The position numbers and the translations under genes are program-made. Positions 22,578 to 32,391 of a stretch of 64,000 nt of DNA are shown here, in pieces; position 1 is the first letter of the stretch, and each line of letters opens with the position of its first letter. The notes under the pieces were generated by a model. That model worked only from the letters and a program-made list of their open reading frames with translations, was not told where the DNA came from and made no database searches. Source of the DNA: Neodontobutis hainanensis (Eukaryota; Chordata; Actinopteri; Gobiiformes; Odontobutidae); NCBI GenBank assembly GCA_024349245.1, contig JALDNG010000538.1, positions 62,001-126,000 of the forward strand, in the 5' to 3' direction.

Positions 22578-24336
22578 ATGGCACATGCTTTTGACCTCCC
22601 GGTCATCTTGGATTTCTTTTCTGAAGGTAAGATAACTGTTTAATCAAATAAGACTGCATTAGGATAGTATTTATAATATTTTCTGTCCATATAATGTGTT
22701 TGATGTGTATTATGATAACCGTTTGTGTGGAAGTAGCTACCAAAGCTAAAATGGAAAATTTAAGAAAAATATATGTTTTGTTATAAACTGACATTTACTC
22801 GACGATTTAAATATGTAGTAACGCTAAAAGTAGATTCAATCTGTAGTGAGTAATGCACACTTTAATTTCACCAGAGAATATGTCAGTAAATTATTGAGTT
22901 TTAGTTTCAAATTTCACAAATGTTGCAGTGAAACTCTTGGATAAAAATGGCGCCGGAGTTAACGTTCTAAATTGGAATCCATTAAAAATGTTCATCTCCA
23001 TGGAGACAGTACTTGTCCGTGTTTAACTGTCAGTAGATGGCAGGTGCATACCTGTGTATGTGTTGAACACTAACAACAGGAAAGTTAGACCTAAAACTGC
23101 AAATGTTGTGTTACAGAGTCAATTTCAATCAATTTATTTTAAAAGAAATAGATCAACTGTGGCATTGTTGCCTACTGCAGCCTACTGTACAATGAAAGAG
23201 AAAACAAAATATAATCCAACAATCAGTCTATTTTGAATTTCACTTTCCACTTCCAAATAAAGTTAGTCACATATAACAGCTGCATTTTAATAAAAGTGTA
23301 ACTTAGACAGTTTAAATGGTTGAAGTATAATAAGACAGACATGACAGTTGAAGTATTAAACCTGTGCTAATTAGTTTGTATGTTTCTGGTCTTTGATGTT
23401 TTAATAAAACAAAGACTATATTATTTTATTCTCCATTGAAGGTCTGGGTCCTGCCGGTTCTGGACAATCCTATTTACATCTTCTCGGACGAGGAAGACGT
23501 AGGTGAGTACGAGGCACTCCAACCAGCTGATGAAATATTAAACCTGTGCTAATTAGTTTGTATGTTTCTGGTCTTTGATGTTTTAATAAAACAAAGACTA
23601 TATTATTTTATTCTCCATTGAAGGTCTGGGTCCTGCCGGTTCTGCGGACAATCCTATCTATATCTCCTCGGACGAGGAAGACGTAGGTGAGTACGAGGCA
23701 CTCCAACCAGCTCATGAAGAGGAGGAGGAAGAAGGGTCTGTTTCTTCTTCCACCTCCTCCTCTTCACCTGAACCATCTGATGAAGAGGAGGAAGATTGGG
23801 AGGAAGATTGGGATGATGATTATGATGAAATAGACTCTGGTTACGAGAGCCTTTCTGATAATCAAGAGGATGATGAAGAGGAGCAAGAAGATGACCAGCA
23901 GTTTCCTCCGGAGGAGTTTTGGGATGGCTGGCGCCAGAGAGACCCTCCTGCTGAAGCTGAAGAACAGGTGAGTCGGCCCCTGGCTCCCGTTCTTCAGCAA
24001 CCAGCAGAGAGTCCTCCGGCGTTCATCCCTCTCCAGAGCATGCTTGAACATGTTTTCCGTCCTCCAACTCCTCCTTCTTCCTCCTCGGCCCCCAGCGGAT
24101 CCACCAAACGGTTCTTGGATGAAGAGGACGCTGAGGTGCCTTCCTCCAAGAGGCCACGTCGGACCAGCCCGAAGAAAGCACAGACGATCCTACTCCATCG
24201 ACCTCTGCTGGGACGTCCTTCCCCAGTCGCTTTACTCGCTACTTCCACCCCCAACCGGACTCGGACGACTCGGACTCCGACTGACTTCATTTTTGATTTG
24301 GCAACAACAACGCCAATATTTTACAGCTTAAACTAG
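22578..24336 (+). CDS. Acidic, Ser-rich nuclear-type protein, two exons, intact
   Basis: Exon 1 is 22578-22626 (MAHAFDLPVILDFFSE, G at -3 and +4 around the ATG, donor GTAAGA). Exon 2 is 23624-24336 (acceptor CCATTGAAG). They join in phase and give 253 residues without a stop. Residues 24-34 (NPIYISSDEED) fit a SUMO-interaction motif: hydrophobic core, then Ser and acids. Residues about 45-115 are Glu/Asp-rich with a Ser run and YDEIDSGYESLSD. A Pro-rich part follows, then KRFLDEEDAE and a basic cluster SSKRPRR like a nuclear localisation signal. A strong internal donor (CAG/GTGAGT at 23965) with an in-frame acceptor at 24034 could remove 23 codons. In another frame the last exon ends DSDDSDSD, so the C-terminus is uncertain. 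I know no named homologue. Confidence 0.65.
23350..23712 (+). repeat. Tandem duplication of intron end plus exon start (about 180 bp x 2)
   Basis: The segment from ATTAAACCTGTGCTAATTAG through TACGAGGCACTCCAACCAGC occurs twice, at about 23350-23530 and 23531-23712. Each has the same acceptor and exon start; the first lacks two bases (GGTTCTGGAC versus GGTTCTGCGGAC), so it would shift the frame if used. GTGAGT after GACGTAG could act as a donor for the first copy. Confidence 0.85.
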
Positions 24337-24735
24337 AGCAGATTTTTAAATTAGTAGGGTGTGTCTGTGTGTGATTTAAAAAAAACAAAAACAATATTAG
24401 ATAACGCAAGAAATGCTATGTGGGATTTTTATTAACATTGAAAACAGAAACAAATACAGTCAACCTACAAAAGAAGTGACTAAAGCTTGTACAAAAACTA
24501 ATCTGAGATTAGGATTTCCTCCAAAGTACGCCTTGTACTTGTTTTGACGTTTAAGTGAATATATGCTTTATTCCTCCCACACTGGAAGAACTGGTACTGT
24601 ATAAGACATAATTATTAGAGAGAGAGGGTTGTCCACCAACTGGAGGGTCGATGGTGCGAGCCGCCCTTCTCTGTTCTTGATATATTATTCCTAAAATTTA
24701 AATAAAGTAAGGAATACTGTTACTGCCCAAAAGAG
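24337..24735 (+). other. 3' flank of the acidic-protein gene
   Basis: AT-rich, with AATAAA near 24702 as a possible polyadenylation signal. The 24422-24690 part resembles 27838-28112. Confidence 0.45.
24632..24672. repeat. Short dispersed element (CCACCAACTGGAGGGT family)
   Basis: GGTTGTCCACCAACTGGAGG followed by GTCGATGGTGCGAG. Similar copies lie at 28048-28090, 27440-27475 and 28370-28415. The phrase is a frequent fish repeat with a tRNA-like GGTTCGAT-type segment; I could not assign it to a named SINE. Confidence 0.5.
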
Positions 24736-25219
24736 TCGAACATATTTAAAAGAGGACACAGGAGGCAAAACAGTTAATTTCAAAAATAGTTTTTATTCAT
24801 TTAGTTTTAGACTGTTAAGCTTTTGTTTTATCTTGATGTTTTTCTCTCTTTTATGTAAATAAAAGAGAATCCAAAAACCCTCCCGTGCCCGAAAAAAATA
24901 AAACAGGATAGTAACAAAAGAAAGGAGGACCTGGTGAGCCGGCCAAACAGAACATAAAGGAAGGAGTGACCCCGGGCCAACCCTGTACAGGGCCGTAGAA
25001 GCTGGTGCCAACTCCTCTACCACCCTACACAACACAACCCCTCATTACTAACCTGAACAAAATAAAGAACGATAACTCAGACAGCCGGTCCCATCAGGCC
25101 AAACAAAAACAAGGCTAGGCTAACAAGGACTGCAGAGGCATGGAGCAAGCCGGCTGCGCAGCTCCATGCCTCTGCGCAGCGGAAGCGAGGCAACAGCAGA
25201 AAAATTCCTACAAAACCCC
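24736..25219 (-). other. Probable 3' end of Gmr1-like element 2
   Basis: This lies downstream (minus strand) of the reverse-transcriptase remnant where RNase H and a 3' LTR would be expected. No RNase H motif or TG/CA-bounded LTR is recognised. It is unlike the LTR at 15798-16372. Confidence 0.3.
25132..25175. repeat. Perfect 15-bp hairpin
   Basis: GCAGAGGCATGGAGC (25132-25146) is followed after 14 bases by its exact complement GCTCCATGCCTCTGC (25161-25175). Confidence 0.8.
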
Positions 25220-25236
25220 TGTAAAACCAACCATGG

Positions 25237-26083
25237 CTAAGTAACGTCGAAGTTCAGTGCGACTAGTTGGAATAGGAAACGAGACAATACTCTCACCTTG
25301 GCCTGCACCGGGCGCACACAACCACCACCAACCACTTTACCTAAGTAAGTCACAGTTGCTTGGGCAAATACACACTTTAATAAGTTCACTGTTAAGTTTG
25401 CCTCTTGAAGACGACAATACCACCTGAAGGTGTTCAATATGCTCCACCCAGGAATCGAAACAAACTACCAAGTCGTCCCAGTAAGCCTCATAAAATGACA
25501 GACCCGACAGTATAATCCTCATCAACCGCTGGAATGTTGCGGTGCATTTTGCATGCCAAACGACATAACATTGTATTGAAAAAAATCATCTGGGGTTACA
25601 CAGGCTGAGACTTCTTTTGCACGCTCAGTGAGCGGCACCTGCCAGTAACCTTTCAACAGAACAGAACTTGGACACAAACGTAGCCCCACCCACTCGATCC
25701 ACACAGTCCTCAATGCGAGGCAATGGAAAACAGTCCTGCTTCGTAACATTATTTACTTTCCTGTAGTCCGTGCAAAAACGATCTTCACCATTAGATTTTA
25801 ACGCAAGCAAAACAGGGAGAGCTCCAAGGACTATAACTGAACTTTGCAATACCATGAGCTACCATCTACTCAACCTGCCGCTTAAGACGGAACGTTTATC
25901 AGGACTGACTCGATAAGGGTGTTGTTTTATCGGCACAGTGTCACCAACAACAATGTCATGCATTAATATTGTGGTCTTCGAAGGTACATCAGAAAACAAT
26001 GACTTTGTCTTATTTAGCAAATCAATTAAATTCTCACGCTGCAAATCAGGAAGGTGTGCCAAGTACGCAGGCAAATCCCTCAA
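25237..26083 (-). pseudogene. Reverse transcriptase of Gmr1-like element 2
   Basis: Fragments in order: an N-terminal linker (LFSDVPSKTTILMHDI, QHPYRVSPDKR), the RT palm start (FCTDYRKVNNVTKQD, FPLPRIEDCVDRVGGA, LLKGYWQVPLT), TPDDFFQYNVMSFGMQNAP, the catalytic region AYWDDLVVC (W where the family has L before DD) and TVTYLGKVVG. At least four frame changes and missing bases separate them. RNase H is not seen after 25237. Non-functional. Confidence 0.8.
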
Positions 26084-26112
26084 TACCTCAGAGTTTAGCA
26101 GTTTTCCATGAG

Positions 26113-27250
26113 TCAGCGCCTCAGACAGAACCCGCGTCCATCATCATCGTGCGTAACAGAGTTCTCACTGAACGGCGCCTCACCTGAAACTGTCTGTGTG
26201 ACAAGACACGGAGCGGCCATTTCAGCACTGGACAGCGCCACACGGTCCCGTTCAGCCGCCACAGTAACGTCAACAGGTGGGGACACGCACTCAACATAAG
26301 GCTTCGACATGTTAACATGGCACAAACGAGACCTACGGCGTCTGTCAGGCGTGATTATAAGATAGTCGATCACTAATCTTTTCTGAATGGCATAGGGTCC
26401 ACAATACCGAGCCTGTAGACTTGAGCCAGGTATAGGTAACAAAATCAAGACTTTATCACCAGATTTAAACTCTCTGACTTTAGCTTTTCTGTCAGTCTCA
26501 GTTCGAAGTTACTCACAAAATCAAGCAGATTTTGTTCTGACTTCGCATAACAACTGGTCTTTTAACAACTTCACAGAGCCACGGACAGTGTTTGCAAACA
26601 CCAACTCCGACGGACTAAAACCCAGCGACTCTTTAACCACCTCCCTTACAGCAAACATTTGTAAATGTACCCCTCATCCCAGTCTTTCTCTAACTCCAGA
26701 CAAAGCGTCGAAGCATAGTCTTGAGCGTCTGATGAAAACGCTCCAGTGCGCCTTGACTTTCAGGGTGATAAGCGCTAGAGTGGCAGTGCTGAATGTCAAG
26801 CTGTTTCAAGACTTGCGCAAACACCTTAGACATAAAGTTTGAGCCCTTGTCAGTTTGCACAACTTGAGGTAACCCAAACAAAGAAAAAAACTTGGTCAGC
26901 GCCTTCACAACAACAGGAGTAGTGATTTTACGCACTGGAAAGACTTCTGGAAAGCGAGTGGCTGCGCACATGACAGTTATTAGGAACTTATTTCCCGACT
27001 AAGTTTGAAGCAGCGGACCCACACAGTCCACCAGAACACTCTCAAAAGGTTCACACACAACCAGAGGAGAGGGAGGAATTGTCTGATTTGGTTTCCCAGA
27101 TACTTGGCACCAATGACAGGATTTAGTGTGACTCGTGACATCCCCCTTCAGACTGGACCAAAAAAAATGATGCAGAATGCGATTGTATGTCTTCTTAATG
27201 CCAAGATGACCAGCTAATGGATTGTCGTGTGCCAGCTTTAAAATCTTCAC
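26113..27250 (-). pseudogene. Integrase of Gmr1-like element 2
   Basis: Zinc-binding part (HLGIKKTYNRILHHFFW, then CHWCQVSGKPNQ) and the first core Asp (VLVDCVGPL) are followed by a stop near 27001. The next piece has MCAATRFPEVFPVRK, the second Asp in QTDKGSNF and the catalytic Glu within YHPESQGALERFHQTL. After a break near 26690 the C-terminal text ARYCGPYAIQKR and YLIITPDRRRRSRLCHVNM is open. The DDE triad is therefore visible, unlike in the two larger copies. Confidence 0.8.
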
Positions 27251-27255
27251 GCTTC

Positions 27256-27837
27256 AACAAATACTATGTAGGAATTAGGAGGAGCTCTAGAAACAAAACC
27301 AATTCAGCAAATCTTGTAGATAATGCTTTAAAAAGCTTTAAATCAGCAGGACTTTTACCCAGGAATTACTCTGACTATGGGTGTTGCCTAAATAAGTTAA
27401 ATATAAGTTCCTAAGGGGCATGACCCAGGAGGTCGAGGGTCGTGCACTAACTGGAGGGTTGTAATGTGACCCTCGCTCCTCTGGCTCATGTTGTATTCAG
27501 TAATCATATCCATTTAAAAATCAAAGCGTCTAAATATTGTGCTGGAATTCCATTATAATTCAATTTGAACATAAAACAAAGTTAGTAAATCCTCTAAAGT
27601 ACTGGATAAAGATTGTTTAAAACCAGAAAGTGGGGTTTGACTCAAGTAATTATTTTCTTTACATAATATTTTTAACATACTATTCTCAGTAACTCTCAGC
27701 TCTATGTTTGGCATCGTCGCCAGTATTTTACACTTTTATCTTTCTATTAATATTAGTGTGAGTGTATGTGTCAAGAAAAACAAACAACCAGAAAAAACTA
27801 AACAAAATAGAAGCTAAAGCAAGGAAAGTGATGTAGT
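27256..27837. other. No gene recognised
   Basis: AT-rich sequence with one short repeat-family copy (27440-27475). A 65-codon plus-strand frame starting at 27217 has no motif. Confidence 0.35.
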
Positions 27838-28112
27838 ATTTCATCAAATTAACATTAAAAATAATAATTAAAAACAATACAGTTAATCTAGACGAGTTAA
27901 TCTGAGAAACTAAACCTGATGGTTCAGTTTTCCCAGGATTTCCTCCAAAACACGCCTTGCACTTGTTTAAAAGTTTAAATAAATATACACTTCATTCGTC
28001 CCACACTGGGAGAACTGGTACGGTATAAGGCAGGTCATGAGTAAAAGGGGGTTGTCCACCAACTGGAGGGTTGATGGTGCGATGCCCACTTCTCCGTTCA
28101 TGATAAATGATT
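27838..28112. repeat. Diverged duplicate of the acidic gene's 3' flank
   Basis: Shares blocks in the same order with 24422-24690: AGGATTTCCTCCAAA, CGCCTTG.ACTTGTTT, CCCACACTGG.AGAACTGGTA and GTTGTCCACCAACTGGAGGG. Identity is clearly lower than between the 1.4-kb repeats, so this is older. Confidence 0.6.
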
Positions 28113-28643
28113 ATGTCAGGAAGTATTGTAATGCTACACAAGTGGGTAAAGACCGAGACAGTTCTTTCCAGAAGAGTTCTCTTGACTCCACTTAAACTGT
28201 GGAGAACATATTTAGAAAGAACTCTTAGTCCAAAGTAAATAGTGTAGTGAGAAGTGTAGCAATGGTTCAGGGGTAGAGTGGGTGATCTGTCAAAGATCAC
28301 AACATATCCCTCTCATGTTGTGTAAGTTAAGTTCTAAGTTATAGAGGCAGCAGTGTCAGGAGCTAGAGCAGATGGTCCACTAACTGAAGGGTGGCTGGTG
28401 CAATCCCCAGCTCTTCTCTTTATGTTTTTAAAGCCAAAGGTAAGAAATGTCTTTAGATTTCTATCAACAATGTTATTTATTTCTTTTGACGGGAAGTCTC
28501 ACTCCAGATTTGTCTTCTTTCGCATAAAAGTCTGTGACAGATAAAAGAAAGGTATCCAGTAAAATGAACAGCTCTGGATATAGTCACATTGTTATATTTT
28601 ATACTGTCTAATGAATTATTTCTGTGGTTTTCTTTTTCTTCAG
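28113..28643. other. No intact gene, repeat-family copy at 28370-28415
   Basis: Contains a short element copy (GGTCCACTAACTGAAGGGTG) and AT-rich sequence leading to a TTTTTCTTCAG acceptor at 28643. Confidence 0.35.
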
Positions 28644-29250
28644 AGATGGCTGCTGGCCTCACAGGTGTAACCTGTCCCGGTAAGTCTTGATCTGTAAATA
28701 ATAACTAACTGTTTAATTCATATAAAAAATATTTTTGACAATAATATCTGCACTTTTAGCATCCAGAAACCGAGAAGAAGTCTAATCCTGCCAGAGTGTG
28801 ACCTGTCCCCAACATGATCCAGTTCAGGAGAAGAGGATGAAAGCCAGAGTGCTAATCTCAAAAACAAGTGAGAAGGCCTTCTACCTCAAATCTATTATCT
28901 CAGCTGTTACACTGAAGAAACAGTTTTAACAGATGTCTTTTATTTTCTGCAGAAAATCTAAAAATGTATTTTCTGATGACATTCTTGTCTGCTAAAGTCA
29001 GAAGAACACAGTGGTAAGAAAAAATAAACTGTATTGTATTTTTTTTGTGTGTGCTCCTGAAGCAACTTTCTGTCCATTAATAACTGTTTTGTTGTAGTTG
29101 CAAAGGAAGGCTGCAGGAATGGAAAAGGTCCCGTGAAGCCAGTGGAAGAAGCCCAGCCTACTTCACATCAAGACTAAAAAACACTGCATCATTGTCTCCA
29201 CATGAGACAACAGCACAAAGAGCATTTGATGAAGGGATGAAGGAAGAATG
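28644..29250 (+). pseudogene. Four-exon-like remnant, unrecognised
   Basis: Exon-like pieces have acceptors and donors in order: 28644-28679 (CTTCAG before, GTAAGT after), about 28760-28870 (before GTGAGA), 28953-29010 (CTGCAG before, GTAAGA after) and 29099 onward (TTGTAG before). One phase across the first two gives KPRRSLILPECDLSP, a TGA, then SSSGEEDESQSANLKN; the third has VFSDDILVC then a stop. A different phase is open across the last three and ends MKEE. I cannot choose between them. The acidic Ser stretch resembles the C-terminal exon of the recombinase-like gene at 34862-34934, which may be coincidence. Confidence 0.35.
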
Positions 29251-29862
29251 AATAGAAGACTAAAATGAAAATTGTTTCAGAATTAAATAAATTACATTAA
29301 TTTTCAAGTGCAAACATTTTGAATTTATTTATAAAATCATAAGAATTTATTTATTTATTTTGAACGATCATTACTGACAGAACCACACAAACCTTTCTGC
29401 ACAAAGAAGCCTATTTCAGAAACACTTGTATGTCTTGCTTCACAGTATCCATATTATATAGAAAGTTAATTCAAAATACTTTACACATTTTATAAAATGC
29501 ATCAATACACCCAAACTAAAAAGCTAAACAGTCATCAGAACATTTGGAGAGTGATGCAAAATTGATGTTGATTACTATCTTCTGGAAATAAAAGAAAATG
29601 TGTTCAAAGTTCACCAAAAGTTTCTGTGTTAGATTCTTGGGAAAGTATAAATACTGCTAGAAAAAAGCTATTTTAACAGGACATAAACTGAATAAGATTT
29701 ATAGGTAATTATGTGGTTCCGGGCATATAAATACAATAAAACAATGTACATTATTTTGTTTCAAAAATTAAAGAGTAAATTGTAAGTATACCAGTACCAA
29801 TTGAGGAGAAAATCAACACTGACCTATACTATTTAGTAGATTGTGTTGGTTTCTTTGAGTCT
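29251..29862. other. AT-rich intergenic stretch
   Basis: No frames of interest; AATAAA around 29285 and repeated ATTTATTTATTT. It lies between the plus-strand remnant and the 3' end of the minus-strand EF-hand gene. Confidence 0.5.
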
Positions 29863-31053
29863 TTATTCTTTATTCTTTTTCTTCTTCCTCACTTTCTTGC
29901 TTTTGGGTTTGACCTCTGGCAGCTTGGGGTTCAAAGATGGCCCAGACCTGGTCAGGTCAGAAGTCTGGCTCATCTCAGGATCCGAGCAAACACCCTGGAC
30001 AGAGGGACTTTGCCCGGGTGGAGAGGAGAACCATCCAGCAGGTCAGGCTGGGAGAAGGACCTCATGGCTGGTGAACTGCTGGGTCTGTAATGTGTGCTAC
30101 TTCCTAACATGGGGAGGTGGATGTGTTCATTTCTGATGTAACGGCTGCTGTAGGACATGACAACATGTTGCCAGGAACTCAGAGGGGTGGCAGAGAAGGG
30201 GTGGGCCCGGCGGAGTCCTCTTTGGCTCTTGGAGACATGTCCACAGAGCCATGTGGCGTGACTGCCTCCACGGCCGTCTGAAAGGTTTTAAGGATACGGT
30301 CGCGTTTCTGTTTTTCCTTCTTCTGTCGGGATTCCACCTTCTTCAGATGGCGTCGGTGATTCCTCATCATCTGTTTTCCTGTATCTGCTAGTCCCCTGCA
30401 GGAATAAAAATGTCCCATTGATGGCATCAGTAACATGTCACTGATGTCTCTAGAAGTCATTCAAAATATGACTCACCTGTAATCTACCATTCCTGTCCTG
30501 TCACGGTCAAGTCTCTGAATCAGCTCCTCTCTCTGGTACTGATCCTAAAGTAGTGTTGATCGCTATTAACAAAAACAAGTTTTAAAGACACATTTTGGCA
30601 TGCTTTTAATTACTGTAATAAATGTCTATGACTAGTGCTGTTGACTAAAGATTAAGAAACACATAAATAAAATATCATAAAATAATTTTTAAAGGCAAAA
30701 AAAAAAATCACAAACCTGCACTTCTTTCTGAACTCACAACTGGATCTCGCATGGTGCCATCTTTGTCAATATTTTGAAAGAAATCCCAAAGTCGCAGTTT
30801 GCGCTCATCTAAATAATCCTTTAAAAAATTCAGAGAGGACATAGTATATTAACACCAACAACAATGTATAAACAAGAACAGATCTAAGGTAACGATAGTG
30901 TATGACAAAACGGACCTGGAGGACTTTCATTGGATCAACAGGTTTTGGGGACTTCTTGGCAATAAAGCCTCTCACCCCACCATACTGAACATCCAGACTG
31001 GGCTGACATGTCGGCTCCAACAGATGCACAAAGCTCTCATTTACCAGAACGCT
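29863..31053 (-). CDS. EF-hand protein gene, 5'-incomplete, last exon frame-split
   Basis: Minus-strand exons join in phase: 31053-30916 (VQYGGVRGFIAKKSPKPVD; weak GTCCGT donor), 30818-30738 (LWDFFQNIDKDGTMRDP), 30538-30477 (EELIQRLDRDRTGMVDY) and 30395 onward (QMMRNHRRHLKKVESRQ, then a Lys/Arg-rich helix). DKDGTM and DRDRTGMVDYRG are EF-hand loops, the second nearly complete, so a calcium-binding or structural role is likely. In the last exon the frame stops at 30179; open text continues in a second frame to 29970 (HIHLPMLGSSTHYRPSS) and in a third to a Lys-rich end (KSKKVRKKKKNKE) at 29863. This means two indels, or splicing I cannot resolve. EFCAB12-like proteins are one possible family; I am not sure. 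Confidence 0.55.
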
Positions 31054-32391
31054 CTGATTGTTACACATAACAGTTTTTCTATTATAATTATGACACTACA
31101 CATGGAACATTGATGCTCACACAAATGTTCATTTCCCTTTTGTACCTGGAACCAACAGCCTTCAAGGATTACAGATTTACACATTTGACTCTTTACCGAC
31201 CCTTTTCAGATCCTTACAACTGTTTATTCAGACTGAGGAAAACCGAAGGAGATTTGATTAGCAATTCTTTGCTAATCAGCCCCAGATGTTCCCCGATGTG
31301 TGTTAAGAGACAGCAACAAGGAGTAAACCTTATTAACAACTTTGTTTTTCACCACTTCAAAGGACAATGTACGTGCTATCTTTCCAGAGACCAGACGGAC
31401 TAGCGCCAAAGTTGACACAGTAATCTTTTGATATAAAGCGTCAATTGATAAGACTCCTCAACTCAATAAGAATGTCTTTGATGTATTCCTCTAGAATGAT
31501 CGAACACTGCCCTCTTTTGGTTAAGCAGAGTAACGACTCTGATTCGAATTTGAAGACCATCTTCATGTTTTGTGCATTAAAAGTGTGCTTTAAAGTCTAT
31601 CGTAGTTAATGTGTACTCTTCATATTGTTCCTTACAAGATCTTGAGTGATAACGATATAAAAGACTTCTTTCTTCATCACCTTTACAGCTGTCTGTGTAA
31701 TAAAATGAATTATTCTATGCTTTCAGGTCACGCATGGAATGCATGAATAATGCGCATGTGTTTGGTATTAACAAAATCGTAAAAACATTTCCTATGCCTT
31801 TATGCTACAATGCAAAAGCAATATTTTAAATGTGTTTAATTTCTGTTATTTGGTGGAGCAGAGAAGTTTATTCCCAAATGCTAAACTTTAGTAAAAACTC
31901 CCCTTTTACCAAACCACGTGAAACATGCCTCTTTTCGGCCAGTACAAAAAGTAGTGCGTCGAAATCTAGCTCTGCTTCTTGTTATCTCGCCTCTTCTACT
32001 TGGTCGCTCTTCTCGCCTCGCCTCGTGTCTTCTTCTCTTAAGCTTGTTTCTACGCTCTTGCACCTTCTTAAATCTCCGCTATTTAATTTACTTTCGTACC
32101 TTTCAAGCTTCTAGCCCGCAGGCACAAACCGTGCAAACGTGAATTTTTCATCTTTTAAAGACTCAACGCATTGATTTTGTTTTGAAAAACTTTCCTGCTG
32201 GACAACGTCATTGTTAAACTTGTATAATCTTCAATAAAACCCCAAAAGACATTAAAGGTTTCTTTGTTTTTATTAAGAAATGTTCAAAACTAGGAAGAAT
32301 TTGCTTCCTTTAGATTGAGACTTATTAACATAATTAGTTCCCAGAACTATGAATCTGGGTGGTGCCCCCTAACGAGAGAATATTCAGCAGA
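31054..32391. other. No gene recognised
   Basis: Should hold upstream exons of the EF-hand gene, but none can be picked out. 31830-32142 has a CT-rich open frame on the plus strand without motifs. Confidence 0.35.

Larger units (their letters stand above)
25220..27255 (-). mobile_element. Gmr1-like Ty3/gypsy element 2, internal fragment
   Basis: Minus-strand order is integrase (27250-26113) then a linker and reverse transcriptase (26083-25237), again integrase first. It is clearly diverged from the 10-16 kb and 37-42 kb copies. No LTR was recognised. It lies inside an otherwise gene-associated region. Confidence 0.8.

Noticed and set aside
24044..24331. Overlapping 95-codon frame in the acidic gene
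   Set aside because: It lacks an upstream acceptor in phase, and the main frame continues from exon 1 without a stop.
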